The position numbers and the translations under genes were made by a program. Shown here one piece after another: positions 12,360 to 21,767 of a stretch of DNA of 64,000 nucleotides (position 1 is the first letter of the stretch; every line of letters begins with the position of its first letter). The stretch is from JACCTU01 sp963809175 (GTDB lineage Bacteria; Actinomycetota; Thermoleophilia; Gaiellales; Gaiellaceae). Location: assembly GCA_963809175.1 (NCBI GenBank), contig CAWEIK010000003.1, forward strand, positions 558,001 through 622,000, in the 5' to 3' direction. The notes beneath the pieces are model-generated. The model did no database searches. It was given only the letters and a program-made list of their open reading frames with translations, and was not told the DNA's origin.

Positions 12360-14801
12360 GTGCTTCGTCGCAGACGCTCAACGGCTGCGCGCCCGAAGCC
12401 CCGGCGCAGGATTCGCAAGCTCCGTCTCCTCGTCCTCCTGGGGGTCCTGGCGCTGCTCTGCTCGACCGCCTTCACGTTCGGGTTCGTGACCGCGCTCGCC
12501 GGCGAGATCCCGAAGCTCGATCCGCGCTACCAGGTGGAGGCCGAGCGGGACGGCTACATCTACGCGAACGACGGCAAGACCGTCCTCGCTGTGCTCCGCG
12601 GCGACGAGAGCCGCGTGCTGCTCGAGCCGGACGAGATCGCGCCGCTGATGAAGCACGCGATCGTCGCGATCGAGGACCGGCGGTTCAACGAGCACGACGG
12701 CGTCGATCTCCGCGGGATCCTGCGCGCAGGCTGGGAGGACATCGCGAACAAGAGCGTCGTGCAGGGTGGCTCGACGATCACGCAGCAGTTCGTGAAGAAC
12801 GCGATCGTCAAGGACGACCGCACGATCAGCCGCAAGGTGAAGGAGGCGGCGCTCGCGTGGCAGCTCGAGCAGCGCTGGGACAAGGACCAGATCCTCACCG
12901 CGTACCTGAACACGATCTACTTTGGAAATGGCGCGTACGGCGTGCAACAGGCAGCGCTCACGTACTTCGGCCACGGTGCAGCGGAGCTGACACTCCCCGA
13001 GGCGGCCTTGCTCGCTGCGGTGCCCAAGGACCCCTCCCGGTACGACCCCGTTGCGAGCCCGCGCGACGCACGGGCGCGGCGCAACTTGATCCTGGATCTC
13101 CTGGCCGCGCAGGGAAAGATCTCGCGTCGCGACGCTCTCGCCGCCTCGGCTGCGCCGCTGCCGAGGCCCGAGACGATGCAGCCACCGTCGGTCAACACGC
13201 CCGTCGCTCCGTACTTCGCCAACTACGTGAAGCAGCAGCTGATCGACGAATACGGCGCGGCCAAGGTCTTCGGCGGCGGCTACCGGGTGACGACGTCGAT
13301 CGACCTCGCGCTGCAGAAGGCGGCGCGGCGGGCGATCGCGAAGTGGCTGCCCGACCCCGACGGGCCGGCTGCTGCGCTCGTCGCGATCGACCCGCGCGAC
13401 GGCAGCGTGATCGCGATGGTCGGAGGCAAGAACTTCCGCGAGAGCCAGTTCAATCTCGCAGCGCAGGCACAGCGGCAGCCGGGCTCCGCGTTCAAGCCGT
13501 TCGTGCTCGCCGCCGCGCTCCAGCAGGGAGTCGCGCCGGGCTCGACGTTCGTCTCGAAGCCGATCTCGATCTCGCTCGGCGACCGCATCTGGTCGGTCCG
13601 GAACTACGAGAACGCGTACCTCGGCGCGATCAGCCTCGACGACGCCACCACGCACTCGGACAACACCGTCTACGCGCAGCTGACCGAGATCGTCGGCCCC
13701 AAAGCAGTACGGAACATCGCCAACGACCTCGGCGTGAAGAGCCGGCTCAACCCCTACTTCGCGATCGGTCTCGGCGCTGAGGCGGTCAACCCCCTCGAGC
13801 TCGCTCGCGCGTACTCGGCGTTCCCGACCGGCGGGCTCCGCGTCGACGGATCGATCTTCGGCAACGTCCCCCGCGCCGTCATCCGCGTCGAGCAACCCGA
13901 CCGCAAGGAGCCGTTCGAGAACGAGGTGCGTCCCGTTTCCGTCTTGCGAAAGACGACTGCGCAGTCCGTGAACTCTCTGCTGCAGCACGTCGTCCAGTCG
14001 GGCACGGGACGCCGCGCAGCGCTCAGCGACCGTCCCGTGGCGGGGAAGACCGGTACGACCGAGAACTACGGCGACGCGTGGTTCGTCGGCTACACCCCGC
14101 AGCTCGTCGTCGCCGTCTGGGTCGGAGACCCGGACACGCTGAAGCCGATGTTGACGGAGTTCCACGGTGACGCGGTTGCCGGCGGCACCTTCCCCGCGCT
14201 GATCTGGAAGTCGTTCGCCGAGTCGGCGCTGCGGTTGCGGAACGAGAAGCCGGAGTCGTTCTCCGCGCCGCCCTTCCTCTCGGGCACGACCAAGCGCGTC
14301 GTCCGCCGGGACGGCCGCCTCCTGCTCGACAACGGTCTTTGCCGGGGTGCCCTCTCGATCGTGTACTTCAACAACTACGGGCCGAAGCGGACCGCGAACT
14401 GCAAGCCGAACGAGGTCGAGGTGCCACGCGTCGTCGGCCAGCGCGTCGACCTCGCGCGGATCCGGCTGGCGGCGCAACCGCTCGAGTCCGTGATCGCGTA
14501 CCAGCCGGCGAAGCCGCTGCAGCGCGTCGACCGCGTCGTCGACCAGGTGCCCGCACGCGGGCGGCTCTCGTCCTACGACACGGTGACGCTGATCGTGCCG
14601 AAGCCGCTGCACGGCGTGATCCCCAAGCTGACGGGCCTGACCCTCCGCGAGGCGCGTGCCAAGCTTCGCAAGCTCGAGCTGAAGGTCGACGTCGCCGGCT
14701 TCACCGACGGCAAGGCGGGACGGATCGTCGCGCAGGCGCCGGTCGCAGGTCTCGCCGCGAAGCCGGGCATGGTCGTCAGCCTGGTCGTAGGGCGCGGCTG
14801 A
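12360..14801 (+). CDS. Class A penicillin-binding protein with C-terminal PASTA domains
   Basis: Bifunctional peptidoglycan synthase of about 813 residues. A basic cytoplasmic tail and one membrane helix (residues 21-45) precede a GT51 glycosyltransferase with catalytic EDRRFNEHDG (105-114) and QGGSTITQQFVKN. The transpeptidase carries all three catalytic motifs: S-x-x-K as SAFK (about 376), S-x-N as SDN (about 432) and KTGT (about 562). Two PASTA modules follow from about residue 687 to the end, as in actinobacterial PonA-type enzymes. GTG at 12360 is chosen because it lies just after TAGAAT and gives the normal N-terminal tail. Its end overlaps the convergent DNA glycosylase gene by about 25 bases. 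Confidence 0.93.
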   Translation: MLRRRRSTAARPKPRRRIRKLRLLVLLGVLALLCSTAFTFGFVTALAGEIPKLDPRYQVEAERDGYIYANDGKTVLAVLRGDESRVLLEPDEIAPLMKHAIVAIEDRRFNEHDGVDLRGILRAGWEDIANKSVVQGGSTITQQFVKNAIVKDDRTISRKVKEAALAWQLEQRWDKDQILTAYLNTIYFGNGAYGVQQAALTYFGHGAAELTLPEAALLAAVPKDPSRYDPVASPRDARARRNLILDLLAAQGKISRRDALAASAAPLPRPETMQPPSVNTPVAPYFANYVKQQLIDEYGAAKVFGGGYRVTTSIDLALQKAARRAIAKWLPDPDGPAAALVAIDPRDGSVIAMVGGKNFRESQFNLAAQAQRQPGSAFKPFVLAAALQQGVAPGSTFVSKPISISLGDRIWSVRNYENAYLGAISLDDATTHSDNTVYAQLTEIVGPKAVRNIANDLGVKSRLNPYFAIGLGAEAVNPLELARAYSAFPTGGLRVDGSIFGNVPRAVIRVEQPDRKEPFENEVRPVSVLRKTTAQSVNSLLQHVVQSGTGRRAALSDRPVAGKTGTTENYGDAWFVGYTPQLVVAVWVGDPDTLKPMLTEFHGDAVAGGTFPALIWKSFAESALRLRNEKPESFSAPPFLSGTTKRVVRRDGRLLLDNGLCRGALSIVYFNNYGPKRTANCKPNEVEVPRVVGQRVDLARIRLAAQPLESVIAYQPAKPLQRVDRVVDQVPARGRLSSYDTVTLIVPKPLHGVIPKLTGLTLREARAKLRKLELKVDVAGFTDGKAGRIVAQAPVAGLAAKPGMVVSLVVGRG

Positions 14802-15340
14802 GAAAGCGCGAGCCCGCGAGCCCGTAGCGCCAGGGTTGCTCGACGGCCTTGGTGATCCCGATCCGCGGGCCGCGCACGAGCTCCGGCTCGGCCTCCCGCG
14901 GCACGAGCTCGAACGGCGGCCGATCGAGCGGAAGCCCGTCGTGCGCACCCGTGATCGCCGAGCGCCTGCGTGAGCTTTCCCGGCCCGGAGCAGAGTGCGC
15001 GCACAGCGTCCACGTTGCGCCGTTCGCGCATCGACTCGATCCCGTGGGTCGGCTCGAGCGCGCGGATCAACACGGCCGACGCCGACCCCTCCTCCTCGCA
15101 GACGAAGTTCACGCACCAGTGGATCCCGTACGAGCGGTAGACGTAGGCGTGCCCGGGCGGGCCGAACATCGACGCGTTCCTCGCCGTGCGGCCGCGATAG
15201 CCGTGCGCAGCCGGGTCCTCGTGGTCGTAGGCCTCGACCTCGACGATCACGCCGCCGACGCCGTCACAGAGAAACTCGACGCCGATCAGGTCGGGCGCCA
15301 CCTCGTGCACCGAGCGAGCGAAGAAGTCGCGCCCGATCAC
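14777..15340 (-). CDS. DNA-3-methyladenine glycosylase (AAG/MPG family), one frameshift
   Basis: Base-excision repair enzyme that removes alkylated purines. The first part shows IGRDFFARSVHEVAPDLIG, the catalytic EVEAYDHEDPAAHGYRGRT region, SMFGPPGHAYVYRSYGIHWC and GPGKLTQALG. Dropping one base near 14956 gives ITGAHDGLPL and continues through PRIGITKAVEQPWRY to SRFLSRALRPG with a TGA at 14777-14779. The total of about 187 residues equals the family's usual length. The GTG start at 15338-15340 overlaps the MFS stop in a GTGA, so it is the last gene of the long minus-strand operon. Confidence 0.88.
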
Positions 15341-16713
15341 GCGGGCTTCTCGTAGCGGCGGAACGCGGGCAGCGCGAGCGCGACGACCGCCGTCCCGATC
15401 ACGCAGAGCACGCCGCCCGAGACCACGGACGCGCGGATCCCCACGAGCGACGCGAGCGCGCCGGCCTCGAGGTTGCCGAGCGCAGGCGTTCCCGCGACCT
15501 GAGCCAGCTCGATCCCGGAGAGTCGTCCACGCATCGAGTCGGGCGTCACCTGGAGCAGGATCGTCGAGCGCAGGACCGCGCTGACGAAGTCTGCCCCGCC
15601 CGCGAAGGCGAGCATGACGAGTGCGAGCGGAATGCTCGTCGCGAGGCCGAAGGCGCCGATCGCGACGCCCCAGCCCGCGGCGGCGACGCACACGCCGAGC
15701 CCCTGCCGGCGCACGCGCGTCATCCAGCCCGAGAAGACGGACGCAACGAACGCGCCGGCGGACGGCGCGGCGTACAAGAGGCCCACGGTCGACGCGCCGC
15801 CGCCGAGCTCCTCGCCGAAAGCCGGGAAGAGCGCGCTCGGCATGCCGAAGATCATCGCGACCGTGTCGACGGTGAAGATCCCGAGCAGCGCGGGCTCGCG
15901 GCCGACGAGCCGGAACCCGTCGAGGATCGAGCGCAGGCTCACGTCCTCGGCGTCCTCGATCTTCGGCAGACGTGGCAAGAGCCAGATCGCGATCAGGGAC
16001 GCGGCGAACGTCGCGAGGTCGAACGCGTACGCGCCGGCGAAGCCGACGGTGGCGATCAGCACGCCTGCCAACGCCGGGCCGGCGACGCGCGAGAGGTTGA
16101 ACACGACGTCCTCGACCGCGATCGCGGCGAGCAGCTGGTCGTCGGGCACGAGCTTCGGCGTGAGCGCGTTCCGCGCCGGCCGCTGGAACGCGTAGGCCGC
16201 CGTCGCACCGGCCTCGCACGCGAACAGCAGCGGCAGGCTCGGGTCGTCCGCGAGTGCGTTGAGGAGGAGGACGACGGTGACCGCGGCGAGACCGAGGTCG
16301 GAGTACAACAGGAGCCGTCTGCGGTCGACCGCGTCGGCGACCGCCCCGGCGACGATCGAGACCGTGACGAGCGGCACGAACGCCGCGATCCCGACCAGGC
16401 CGACCATGAACGTGGAGTGCGTCTGGTCCCAGACCTGGATCGGGATCGCGACGGTCGTGATCTGGCTGCCGATCGCCGAGATGCCCGTGCCGAACCACAG
16501 CCGGCGGAAGGACTGCGACGAGCGCAGCGGCCGGACGTCGACGGCGATCCGCGACAGCCGTCCGAGAACGCCGGGACGCTCCGGGCCGGGCTCGGTCAGA
16601 AGAGCTCGTTTCGGAGTGAGGGCTCGTTGCCGGGGTGCGATGGGTGGTGCGAGGCAAGGACGCAGGGAGCGCTCGTATCCGCAGCGATACGAGCGCGACT
16701 GAGGACGCCGCAT
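15337..16713 (-). CDS. MFS exporter (EntS/MFS_3-like)
   Basis: Roughly 420-455 residues with 12 predicted membrane spans. FRRLWFGTGISAIGSQITTVAIP is the start of helix 1 of the EntS/MFS_3 drug or siderophore exporter group, and VADAVDRRRLLLYSD is the typical loop 2-3 motif. The start is unclear: ATG at 16711-16713 gives a basic leader that would be encoded across an 11-bp palindrome (16669-16696), so translation may begin further in (a CTG just before TEPGPERPG, near 16610). It follows the RemA-like gene and is coupled to the DNA glycosylase gene. Confidence 0.8.
   Translation of the reverse strand: MRRPQSRSYRCGYERSLRPCLAPPIAPRQRALTPKRALLTEPGPERPGVLGRLSRIAVDVRPLRSSQSFRRLWFGTGISAIGSQITTVAIPIQVWDQTHSTFMVGLVGIAAFVPLVTVSIVAGAVADAVDRRRLLLYSDLGLAAVTVVLLLNALADDPSLPLLFACEAGATAAYAFQRPARNALTPKLVPDDQLLAAIAVEDVVFNLSRVAGPALAGVLIATVGFAGAYAFDLATFAASLIAIWLLPRLPKIEDAEDVSLRSILDGFRLVGREPALLGIFTVDTVAMIFGMPSALFPAFGEELGGGASTVGLLYAAPSAGAFVASVFSGWMTRVRRQGLGVCVAAAGWGVAIGAFGLATSIPLALVMLAFAGGADFVSAVLRSTILLQVTPDSMRGRLSGIELAQVAGTPALGNLEAGALASLVGIRASVVSGGVLCVIGTAVVALALPAFRRYEKPA
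16669..16696. promoter_or_regulatory. 11-bp perfect inverted repeat
   Basis: GCGCTCGTATC and GATACGAGCGC separated by CGCAGC, between the RemA-like gene and the MFS core. There is no T-tract on either side, so an operator or processing hairpin is more likely than an intrinsic terminator. Confidence 0.5.
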
Positions 16714-16765
16714 CGCGCCGCCCAGCGCGGCCCGGGAACACAGCTCCTCACTTCGAGACGAGCTC

Positions 16766-17104
16766 TCAGAAAAGCTGGCTGTCGTCAGGCGGCTGCGCGG
16801 TCGCCTCGAGCAGGCGACGCGCACGGCGGCTCAGGTCGTTCAGGTCGACGCGGCCCGTGTCCGTCTGCTGGAGCAGCCGCTCGGCGAGCTCGACACCTTG
16901 GTCGATGAGCTGCGAGCGAAGAGCGGAGTCGCCGCCCATCTCGGAGACGATCGTCCGCTCGGTGCGCGAGGCGACGATCGGCTCGGGTACGCCTTCCACC
17001 CAGACGCGCGTGCGGGCGCCGTGGCCGCGGTCCTTGCCGGCGAGCGGCTCGAGCGCGTAGATCTTGTCGGCACGGGCGAACTTCCCGAAGCCGAGAAACA
17101 CCAT
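16766..17104 (-). CDS. RemA-like (DUF370-type) protein
   Basis: About 112 residues. The N-terminus MVFLGFGKFARADKIYALEPL matches the pattern of RemA/DUF370 proteins (GFGNYVPxDRIxAI), and it continues RTRVWVEGVPEPIVASRTERTIVSEMG; the C-terminal half is helical with charged residues. RemA is a DNA-binding matrix-gene activator in Bacillus; here the longer C-terminal extension is unlike it. ATG at 17104 is chosen to fit the family; a GTG a few codons earlier is also in frame. It follows the DegT gene by 28 bases. Assignment is by motif resemblance only. Confidence 0.55.
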   Translation of the reverse strand: MVFLGFGKFARADKIYALEPLAGKDRGHGARTRVWVEGVPEPIVASRTERTIVSEMGGDSALRSQLIDQGVELAERLLQQTDTGRVDLNDLSRRARRLLEATAQPPDDSQLF

Positions 17105-17132
17105 CCGGGTCGGGCCGGTGGACACCCCCTGA

Positions 17133-18263
17133 TTATTGCGCCGCGAGCGCTCCCGAAAGCGCGGAAGCGACGCGCTCCTGGTCTTCCCGCTCGAGCTGCG
17201 GGAAGAACGGCAGGGCAAGCGTCCGCCGGCTCGCGTCCTCGGCGATCGGACAGAGGCCCTCGGCGAACCCGTACGACTCGCGCATGTACGGCTGCAGGTG
17301 GATGCACGGCAGGTACTCCCCGCACTCGATCCCCTGCTCGGCGAGCTCCTCCGCAACGCGGGTCCGGTCGATGCCCTCGTCGAGCAGGACGACGTAGACG
17401 AACCACGACCTGGTGTGGTCGTCGTCGTCGGGCAGGGGCGTCTCGACGCCCTCCACTCCGGCCAGGAGCTCGTCGTAGCGCCCCGCCGCTGCGCTGCGCA
17501 GCGCGAGGATCTCGTCGAGCTTCTCGAGCTGCGCGATTCCCACGGCGGCCTGCAGGTCGGTCCAGCGGTAGTTGAGCCCGAGGTACGGGTGGTGGAACCA
17601 GCGGCCGCTCTCGTACGAGCGCCCCTGATTGCTCAGGCTCCGGAGCAGCCGCGACTCGTCCTCCGAGTGCGTCGTCACGACGCCGCCCTCGCCGGTGGTG
17701 ATCTGCTTGTTCGGGTAGAAGGCGAAGACCGAGCTCGGCCCGTGCGAGCCGAGCGGCGCGCCCTTGTACTCCGCGCCGAGCGCCTCGCAGGAGTCGTCGA
17801 TCAGCACGAGGTCGTGCTTGTCGGCGAGCGCGCGCAGCTCGTCGAGCTCGCAGGGGTAGCCGAAGATGTCGACGGCGACGATCGCCTTCGTGCGCTCGGT
17901 GATCGCCGCCTCGACCGCTGCGGGGTCGAGATTGAGCGTGCGCGGGTCGATGTCCGCGAAGACGGGCGTCGCACCCTCGACCACGAAGCAGTTCGCCGAC
18001 GCGACGAACGAGAAGGGTGACGTGATCGCCTCGTCCCCCGGCCCGAGGCCGGCCGCGCGCGCCAGGAGGTGGAGACCTGCGGTGCCGCTCGAGAGCGCGA
18101 CCGCGTAGGGCGCACCGGTGCGCTCGGCGATCAACTCCTCGAACCGCTCGATCGTCGGCCCGAGCGAGAGCCGGCCCGAGCGCAGGACGTCGAGCACGAG
18201 CTCCTCCTCCCGCTCGCCCAGGAACGGGCGCGAGAGCGGGATGCGCGTTGCGGCCTTGCTCAA
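17133..18263 (-). CDS. DegT/DnrJ/EryC1 family PLP aminotransferase
   Basis: About 376 residues of fold type I sugar aminotransferase: RIPLSRPFLGEREEELVLDVL at the start, LSSGTAGLHLL, the cofactor-binding DDSCEALGAEYKG, and FYPNKQITTGEGG with the PLP-binding lysine. Such enzymes aminate keto-sugars for surface polysaccharides or natural products. The TTG start at 18261-18263 overlaps the ilvE stop in a TTGA. No other sugar-nucleotide genes are adjacent, so the substrate cannot be inferred. Confidence 0.9.
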   Translation of the reverse strand: MSKAATRIPLSRPFLGEREEELVLDVLRSGRLSLGPTIERFEELIAERTGAPYAVALSSGTAGLHLLARAAGLGPGDEAITSPFSFVASANCFVVEGATPVFADIDPRTLNLDPAAVEAAITERTKAIVAVDIFGYPCELDELRALADKHDLVLIDDSCEALGAEYKGAPLGSHGPSSVFAFYPNKQITTGEGGVVTTHSEDESRLLRSLSNQGRSYESGRWFHHPYLGLNYRWTDLQAAVGIAQLEKLDEILALRSAAAGRYDELLAGVEGVETPLPDDDDHTRSWFVYVVLLDEGIDRTRVAEELAEQGIECGEYLPCIHLQPYMRESYGFAEGLCPIAEDASRRTLALPFFPQLEREDQERVASALSGALAAQ

Positions 18264-19186
18264 GCTGCGGGCGTGCGCGTGGCCGTGTGGTCGAGCCACT
18301 GCGACCAGCGCTCGCTCTGGCCGCGCACCGTCTCCAGGTACGCCTTCTGGATCTCGAGCGTCACCGGCCCGACTCCGAGCTCGTAGTCGTCCACCGACTT
18401 GAGCGGCGTCACTTCGGCGGCGGTGCCGCACATGAACACCTCGTCGGCGAGGTAGAGGTCGGAGCGGATCAGGTCCTTCTCCTCGACCGTGTGCCCGAGG
18501 TCCTGCGCGATCTGGATGATCGTGTCCCGCGTGATCCCCGGCAGGATCGACGTCGAGAGCGCGGGCGTGGAGATCGTGCCGTTCTTGACGATGAAGATGT
18601 TCTCGCCGGAGCCGTCCGCGATCGTCCCTTCCGCGGTGAGCAGGATCGCTTCGTCGTAGCCCGCGCGAATTGCCTCCGTGACCGCGAGCATCGAGTTGAG
18701 GTACACGCCGGTCGCTTTGGCGACGTGCGGGATCACGTTCGGCCCGATGCGCTGCCAGCTGGAGATCTTGCCGCGGATTCCGTTCGCCATTCCGTCGTCG
18801 CCGAGGTAGGCGCCCCAGGGCCAGCTCATGATCACGGTCTCGACGGGATTGTCACGCGCGGCGACGCCGAGCTGGCCGTAGCCGTAGAACGCGATCGGGC
18901 GGAGGTAGCACTCGGGCAGGCCGTTGACGCCGATCAACTCGTGGCACGCGTCGCGCAACTCGTCGATCGAGTACGGGAGCTCCATGTAGAGCAGACGCGC
19001 AGAGTCGTGCAGACGCTGCAGGTGGTCGTGAAGCCGGAAGACTGCCGGGCCCTTCGGGGTCTCGTAACAGCGGATTCCCTCGAAGACGCCCGAGCCGTAG
19101 TGGAGTCCGTGAGTGCCGACGTGGACCTTGGCGTCAGCCCAGTCGACCAGCTCGCCGTTCATCCAGATCTTCTCGGTTTCCTCCAC
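18260..19186 (-). CDS. ilvE: Branched-chain amino acid aminotransferase
   Basis: 308 residues of fold type IV PLP enzyme. MEETEKIWMNGELVDWADAKVHVGTHGLHYGSGVFEGIRCYE is the standard N-terminal region, with GSGVFEG around residue 33, then LNSMLAVTEAIRAGYDEAILLTAEG and GSGENIF further on. It performs the last step of Leu, Ile and Val synthesis (2-oxo acid plus glutamate). It starts 28 bases after the YbaK gene and is coupled to the DegT gene. Position with serA and a class V aminotransferase makes this an amino-acid metabolism operon. Confidence 0.93.
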   Translation of the reverse strand: MEETEKIWMNGELVDWADAKVHVGTHGLHYGSGVFEGIRCYETPKGPAVFRLHDHLQRLHDSARLLYMELPYSIDELRDACHELIGVNGLPECYLRPIAFYGYGQLGVAARDNPVETVIMSWPWGAYLGDDGMANGIRGKISSWQRIGPNVIPHVAKATGVYLNSMLAVTEAIRAGYDEAILLTAEGTIADGSGENIFIVKNGTISTPALSTSILPGITRDTIIQIAQDLGHTVEEKDLIRSDLYLADEVFMCGTAAEVTPLKSVDDYELGVGPVTLEIQKAYLETVRGQSERWSQWLDHTATRTPAA

Positions 19187-19214
19187 CTGTAGCGCCTCCT
19201 CTTGGGATCGACGG

Positions 19215-19724
19215 TCAACCCGAATGGTATGTGTGGTCCTCGACAGCGTCCATGGGGCGGGCCCTCGAGAGGCGGAGGAGCTCGGCAGCCGGGAGCCTGG
19301 CCAGGTGGCGGTCGGAGCCCGCGCCGACCCAGACCTGGTGCTCGGCCAGCAGGGTCTGTTCGAGCAGGATCGTCTCGATCTGGGGCAGCGGAAACGGGGC
19401 CACGGCCCCTGGAGGAAAGCCGGTCGCGGCCAGGACCTCGTCCCGCGTGGCCACCCTGGCCGAGGCCGCCCCGACGGCCCTCGCGACCTTGGCTCCGTCC
19501 GCCCGCCGGTCGCCGGGGACGAGGACGACGACCGGCCTCCCGTCGCAGACGAAAACGAGGGTCTTGACGATCTGGCCGGGCTCGACCCCGAGCGCCTTCG
19601 CGACGTCCCGGACGGTCGGGATCTCCTCGGGGAACTCCTCGAGGCGGGCCTCGGCCCGTGCCGTGCGGAGGAAGTCGGCCACGCGCTGGACGGGGTCGGG
19701 GAGCACGGGCGTGCGCAGCCTCAA
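19215..19724 (-). CDS. YbaK/EbsC family aminoacyl-tRNA deacylase
   Basis: 169 residues: VQRVADFLRTARAEARLEEFPEEIPTVRDVAKALGVEPGQIVKTLVFVCDGRPVVVLVPGDRRAD is the YbaK fold with the conserved KTLVF segment at about residue 53, followed by TGFPPGAVAPFP. These proteins hydrolyse mischarged tRNAs such as Cys-tRNA-Pro. It overlaps the upstream membrane methyltransferase gene by 4 bases. Confidence 0.88.
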   Translation of the reverse strand: MRLRTPVLPDPVQRVADFLRTARAEARLEEFPEEIPTVRDVAKALGVEPGQIVKTLVFVCDGRPVVVLVPGDRRADGAKVARAVGAASARVATRDEVLAATGFPPGAVAPFPLPQIETILLEQTLLAEHQVWVGAGSDRHLARLPAAELLRLSRARPMDAVEDHTYHSG

Positions 19725-20215
19725 TCCGCGGAAGCCGAAGCCGGCCTAGGCACGAACGCTCCCGACACGCGAGCGCGGTAGTCGCGGTACTCGGGGTAGC
19801 GCCGCGTGAGGAGCTCCTCCTCCAGCGCCGCCTTGTTCCGCCAGAGCACCGCGAGCCCGACCAGGGGAACGAGCGCGGCCGGGCTCGTCGCAAGCGCGTA
19901 GCCGACGAAGAAGAGCAGACCGGCGCTGTAGATCGGGTGCCGCACGTACTCGTACGGGCCGAAGTCGATCAGCCGTCCGCCTTCGCGGGGTCGCGGGAAC
20001 GCAGTCGCCGAACGATCGAGCGTGCGCCACGCCCAGGCGGCCAGGAGCACGCCGAGGAGCGAGCAGACCGCACCGACTGCCGGCAGCACCCAGTCGGCAG
20101 CGCCCGGCCAACCGGGCGGCAGCCAGCCGGCGGCGAGCACGAGCAGCATCAGGGCGAACTGCGCGGCGACCCAACGGCCGCCGCGGTCCTCACCCGAGGT
20201 CGATGATTCGCGCAT
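19721..20215 (-). CDS. Isoprenylcysteine carboxyl methyltransferase-like membrane protein
   Basis: 164 residues with four or more hydrophobic helices and the family signature GPYEYVRHPIYSAGLLFFVGYAL (about residues 90-112), then EEELLTRRYPEYRDYRARV near the end, typical of ICMT/PEMT-type SAM-dependent membrane methyltransferases. Substrate unknown; bacteria lack prenylated CaaX proteins, so a lipid or quinone-like target is possible. It starts within the 3' end of serA (26-base overlap). Confidence 0.82.
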   Translation of the reverse strand: MRESSTSGEDRGGRWVAAQFALMLLVLAAGWLPPGWPGAADWVLPAVGAVCSLLGVLLAAWAWRTLDRSATAFPRPREGGRLIDFGPYEYVRHPIYSAGLLFFVGYALATSPAALVPLVGLAVLWRNKAALEEELLTRRYPEYRDYRARVSGAFVPRPASASAD

Positions 20216-21767
20216 CGTCGAAGCCTTCCGAGCGCACGGCCTCGACGAGCTCGGGCGGCGGCGTCGTGTCGAGGGAGAGCGCCATCAGCGCCTTGCCGCC
20301 GCGTCGGCTTCGCGAGACGGCCATGTTCGCGATGTTGACGTTCTGCTGGCCGAAGAGCGTGCCCACTCGTCCGATCACGCCCGGTACGTCGTCGTAGCGG
20401 AAGAAGACCATCAGCGGCGAGAGCTCGATGTCGAGCTCGAACCCGAGCGCGTTGACGAGCCAGAAGCGGTTGTCACGTCCGATCGTCGTGCCGGCGACCG
20501 TCACCTCGTCGCCGTTCTCGCGCACCCGCACGCGGATCAGGTTCGTGTAGTCGCGCGAGCTGCGCCGGCGCTCCTCGTTGACCTCGATCCCGCGCTCCGC
20601 GGCGATCAGCGGCGCGTTGACGTAGTTCACCGGCACGTCGGCGCGGCCCTGGAACGCTCCGTTGAGCGCCGCCACCGTCAGCAAGCGCGTGTCGTACTGC
20701 GCCAGCGTCCCGTAGTACGAGAGCTCGATCCGCGCAGCCCGACCCCCCGCCAGCTCCATCGCGAGCCGGCCGAGCTTTGCGGCGAGCGGAACGTAGGGGC
20801 CGAGGACGTCGAGGTCCTCGGGCCGGATCGCAGGGATGTTGACCGCGTTCGTCACGAGCCCACCTTCGAGCGCGGCCGCGACCTGCTCGGCGACGATCAC
20901 CCCCGCCCGATCCTGCGCCTCTTCGGTCGAGGCGGCGAGGTGCGGCGTCACGATCACGTTGTCGAGCTCGAGCAGCGGGCCCGAGTACGGCTCGCTCGAG
21001 AAGACGTCGAGCGCCGCGCCAGCGAGCTTCCCGCTCCCGAGCGCCTCGATCAGCGCCTCTTCGTCGACGAGCTCGCCGCGCGCCGCGTTCACCAGGCGCG
21101 TCCCGTCGCGCATCTGGGCGAAGGCCTCGCGATTGACGATCCCGCGCGTCTCCGGCCCGAGCGGCAGGTGCAGCGTCAGGAACTCCGCCTCCTCGAGCAC
21201 GCCCGCCATCGACTCCGCGCGCTCCACTCCGAGCTCGCGGTAACGCTCCTTCGCGACGAACGGGTCGTAGGCGACGACGCGCATCCCGAGGCCGCCTGCG
21301 CGACGCGCGACCTGCTGCCCGATCCTCCCGAAGCCGAGCACGCCGAGCGTCTTCCCGGAGAGCTCGACCCCGCCCCACTTCGAGCGCTCCCAGCGGCCCT
21401 GCTTGAGCGCGGCGTGCGCCTGCGGGATGTTCCGCGCGAGCGCGACGAGCAGGCCCACCGCGTGCTCGGCGGCGGAGACGACCGTCGACTCGGGCGCGTT
21501 CGCGACGACGATCCCGCGGCGCGTCGCGGCCTCGACGTCGACGTTGTCGACCCCCACGCCCGCGCGGCCGATCACCTTCAGCTTCGCGCCACGCTCGATC
21601 AGCTCGGCGGTCAGCTTCGTCGCCGAGCGAATCACGATCGCGTCGTAGTCACCGATCCGCTCGGCGAGGTCGCCGTTCGTCTCGACGTCGACGTCGAAGC
21701 GATCCCTGAGCAGCTTCACGCCCGCGTCGGCGATCGGCTCGCGGACGAGGACGCGCAGCTTGCTCAA
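20190..21767 (-). CDS. serA: D-3-phosphoglycerate dehydrogenase, long form with ACT domain
   Basis: 525 residues, the length of type I (actinobacterial) SerA. The NAD-binding loop is LGVLGFGRIGQQVARR (about residues 143-158), catalytic residues are in MRDGTRLVNAARGELVDEEAL and NVIVTPHLAASTEEAQ, then comes an intervening ASB domain and a C-terminal ACT domain (LMVFFRYDDVPGVIGRVGTLFG) for serine feedback. It commits 3-phosphoglycerate to serine. It overlaps the class V aminotransferase gene by 4 bases; the two would perform consecutive steps if the latter uses phosphohydroxypyruvate. Confidence 0.96.
   Translation of the reverse strand: MSKLRVLVREPIADAGVKLLRDRFDVDVETNGDLAERIGDYDAIVIRSATKLTAELIERGAKLKVIGRAGVGVDNVDVEAATRRGIVVANAPESTVVSAAEHAVGLLVALARNIPQAHAALKQGRWERSKWGGVELSGKTLGVLGFGRIGQQVARRAGGLGMRVVAYDPFVAKERYRELGVERAESMAGVLEEAEFLTLHLPLGPETRGIVNREAFAQMRDGTRLVNAARGELVDEEALIEALGSGKLAGAALDVFSSEPYSGPLLELDNVIVTPHLAASTEEAQDRAGVIVAEQVAAALEGGLVTNAVNIPAIRPEDLDVLGPYVPLAAKLGRLAMELAGGRAARIELSYYGTLAQYDTRLLTVAALNGAFQGRADVPVNYVNAPLIAAERGIEVNEERRRSSRDYTNLIRVRVRENGDEVTVAGTTIGRDNRFWLVNALGFELDIELSPLMVFFRYDDVPGVIGRVGTLFGQQNVNIANMAVSRSRRGGKALMALSLDTTPPPELVEAVRSEGFDDARIIDLG

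Noticed and set aside
11616..14801. A single 1061-residue anti-sigma/penicillin-binding fusion protein
   Set aside because: The junction is an arginine-rich out-of-frame stretch. A one-base correction restores a complete RskA ending with its own stop, and the PBP has its own GTG and -10 element.
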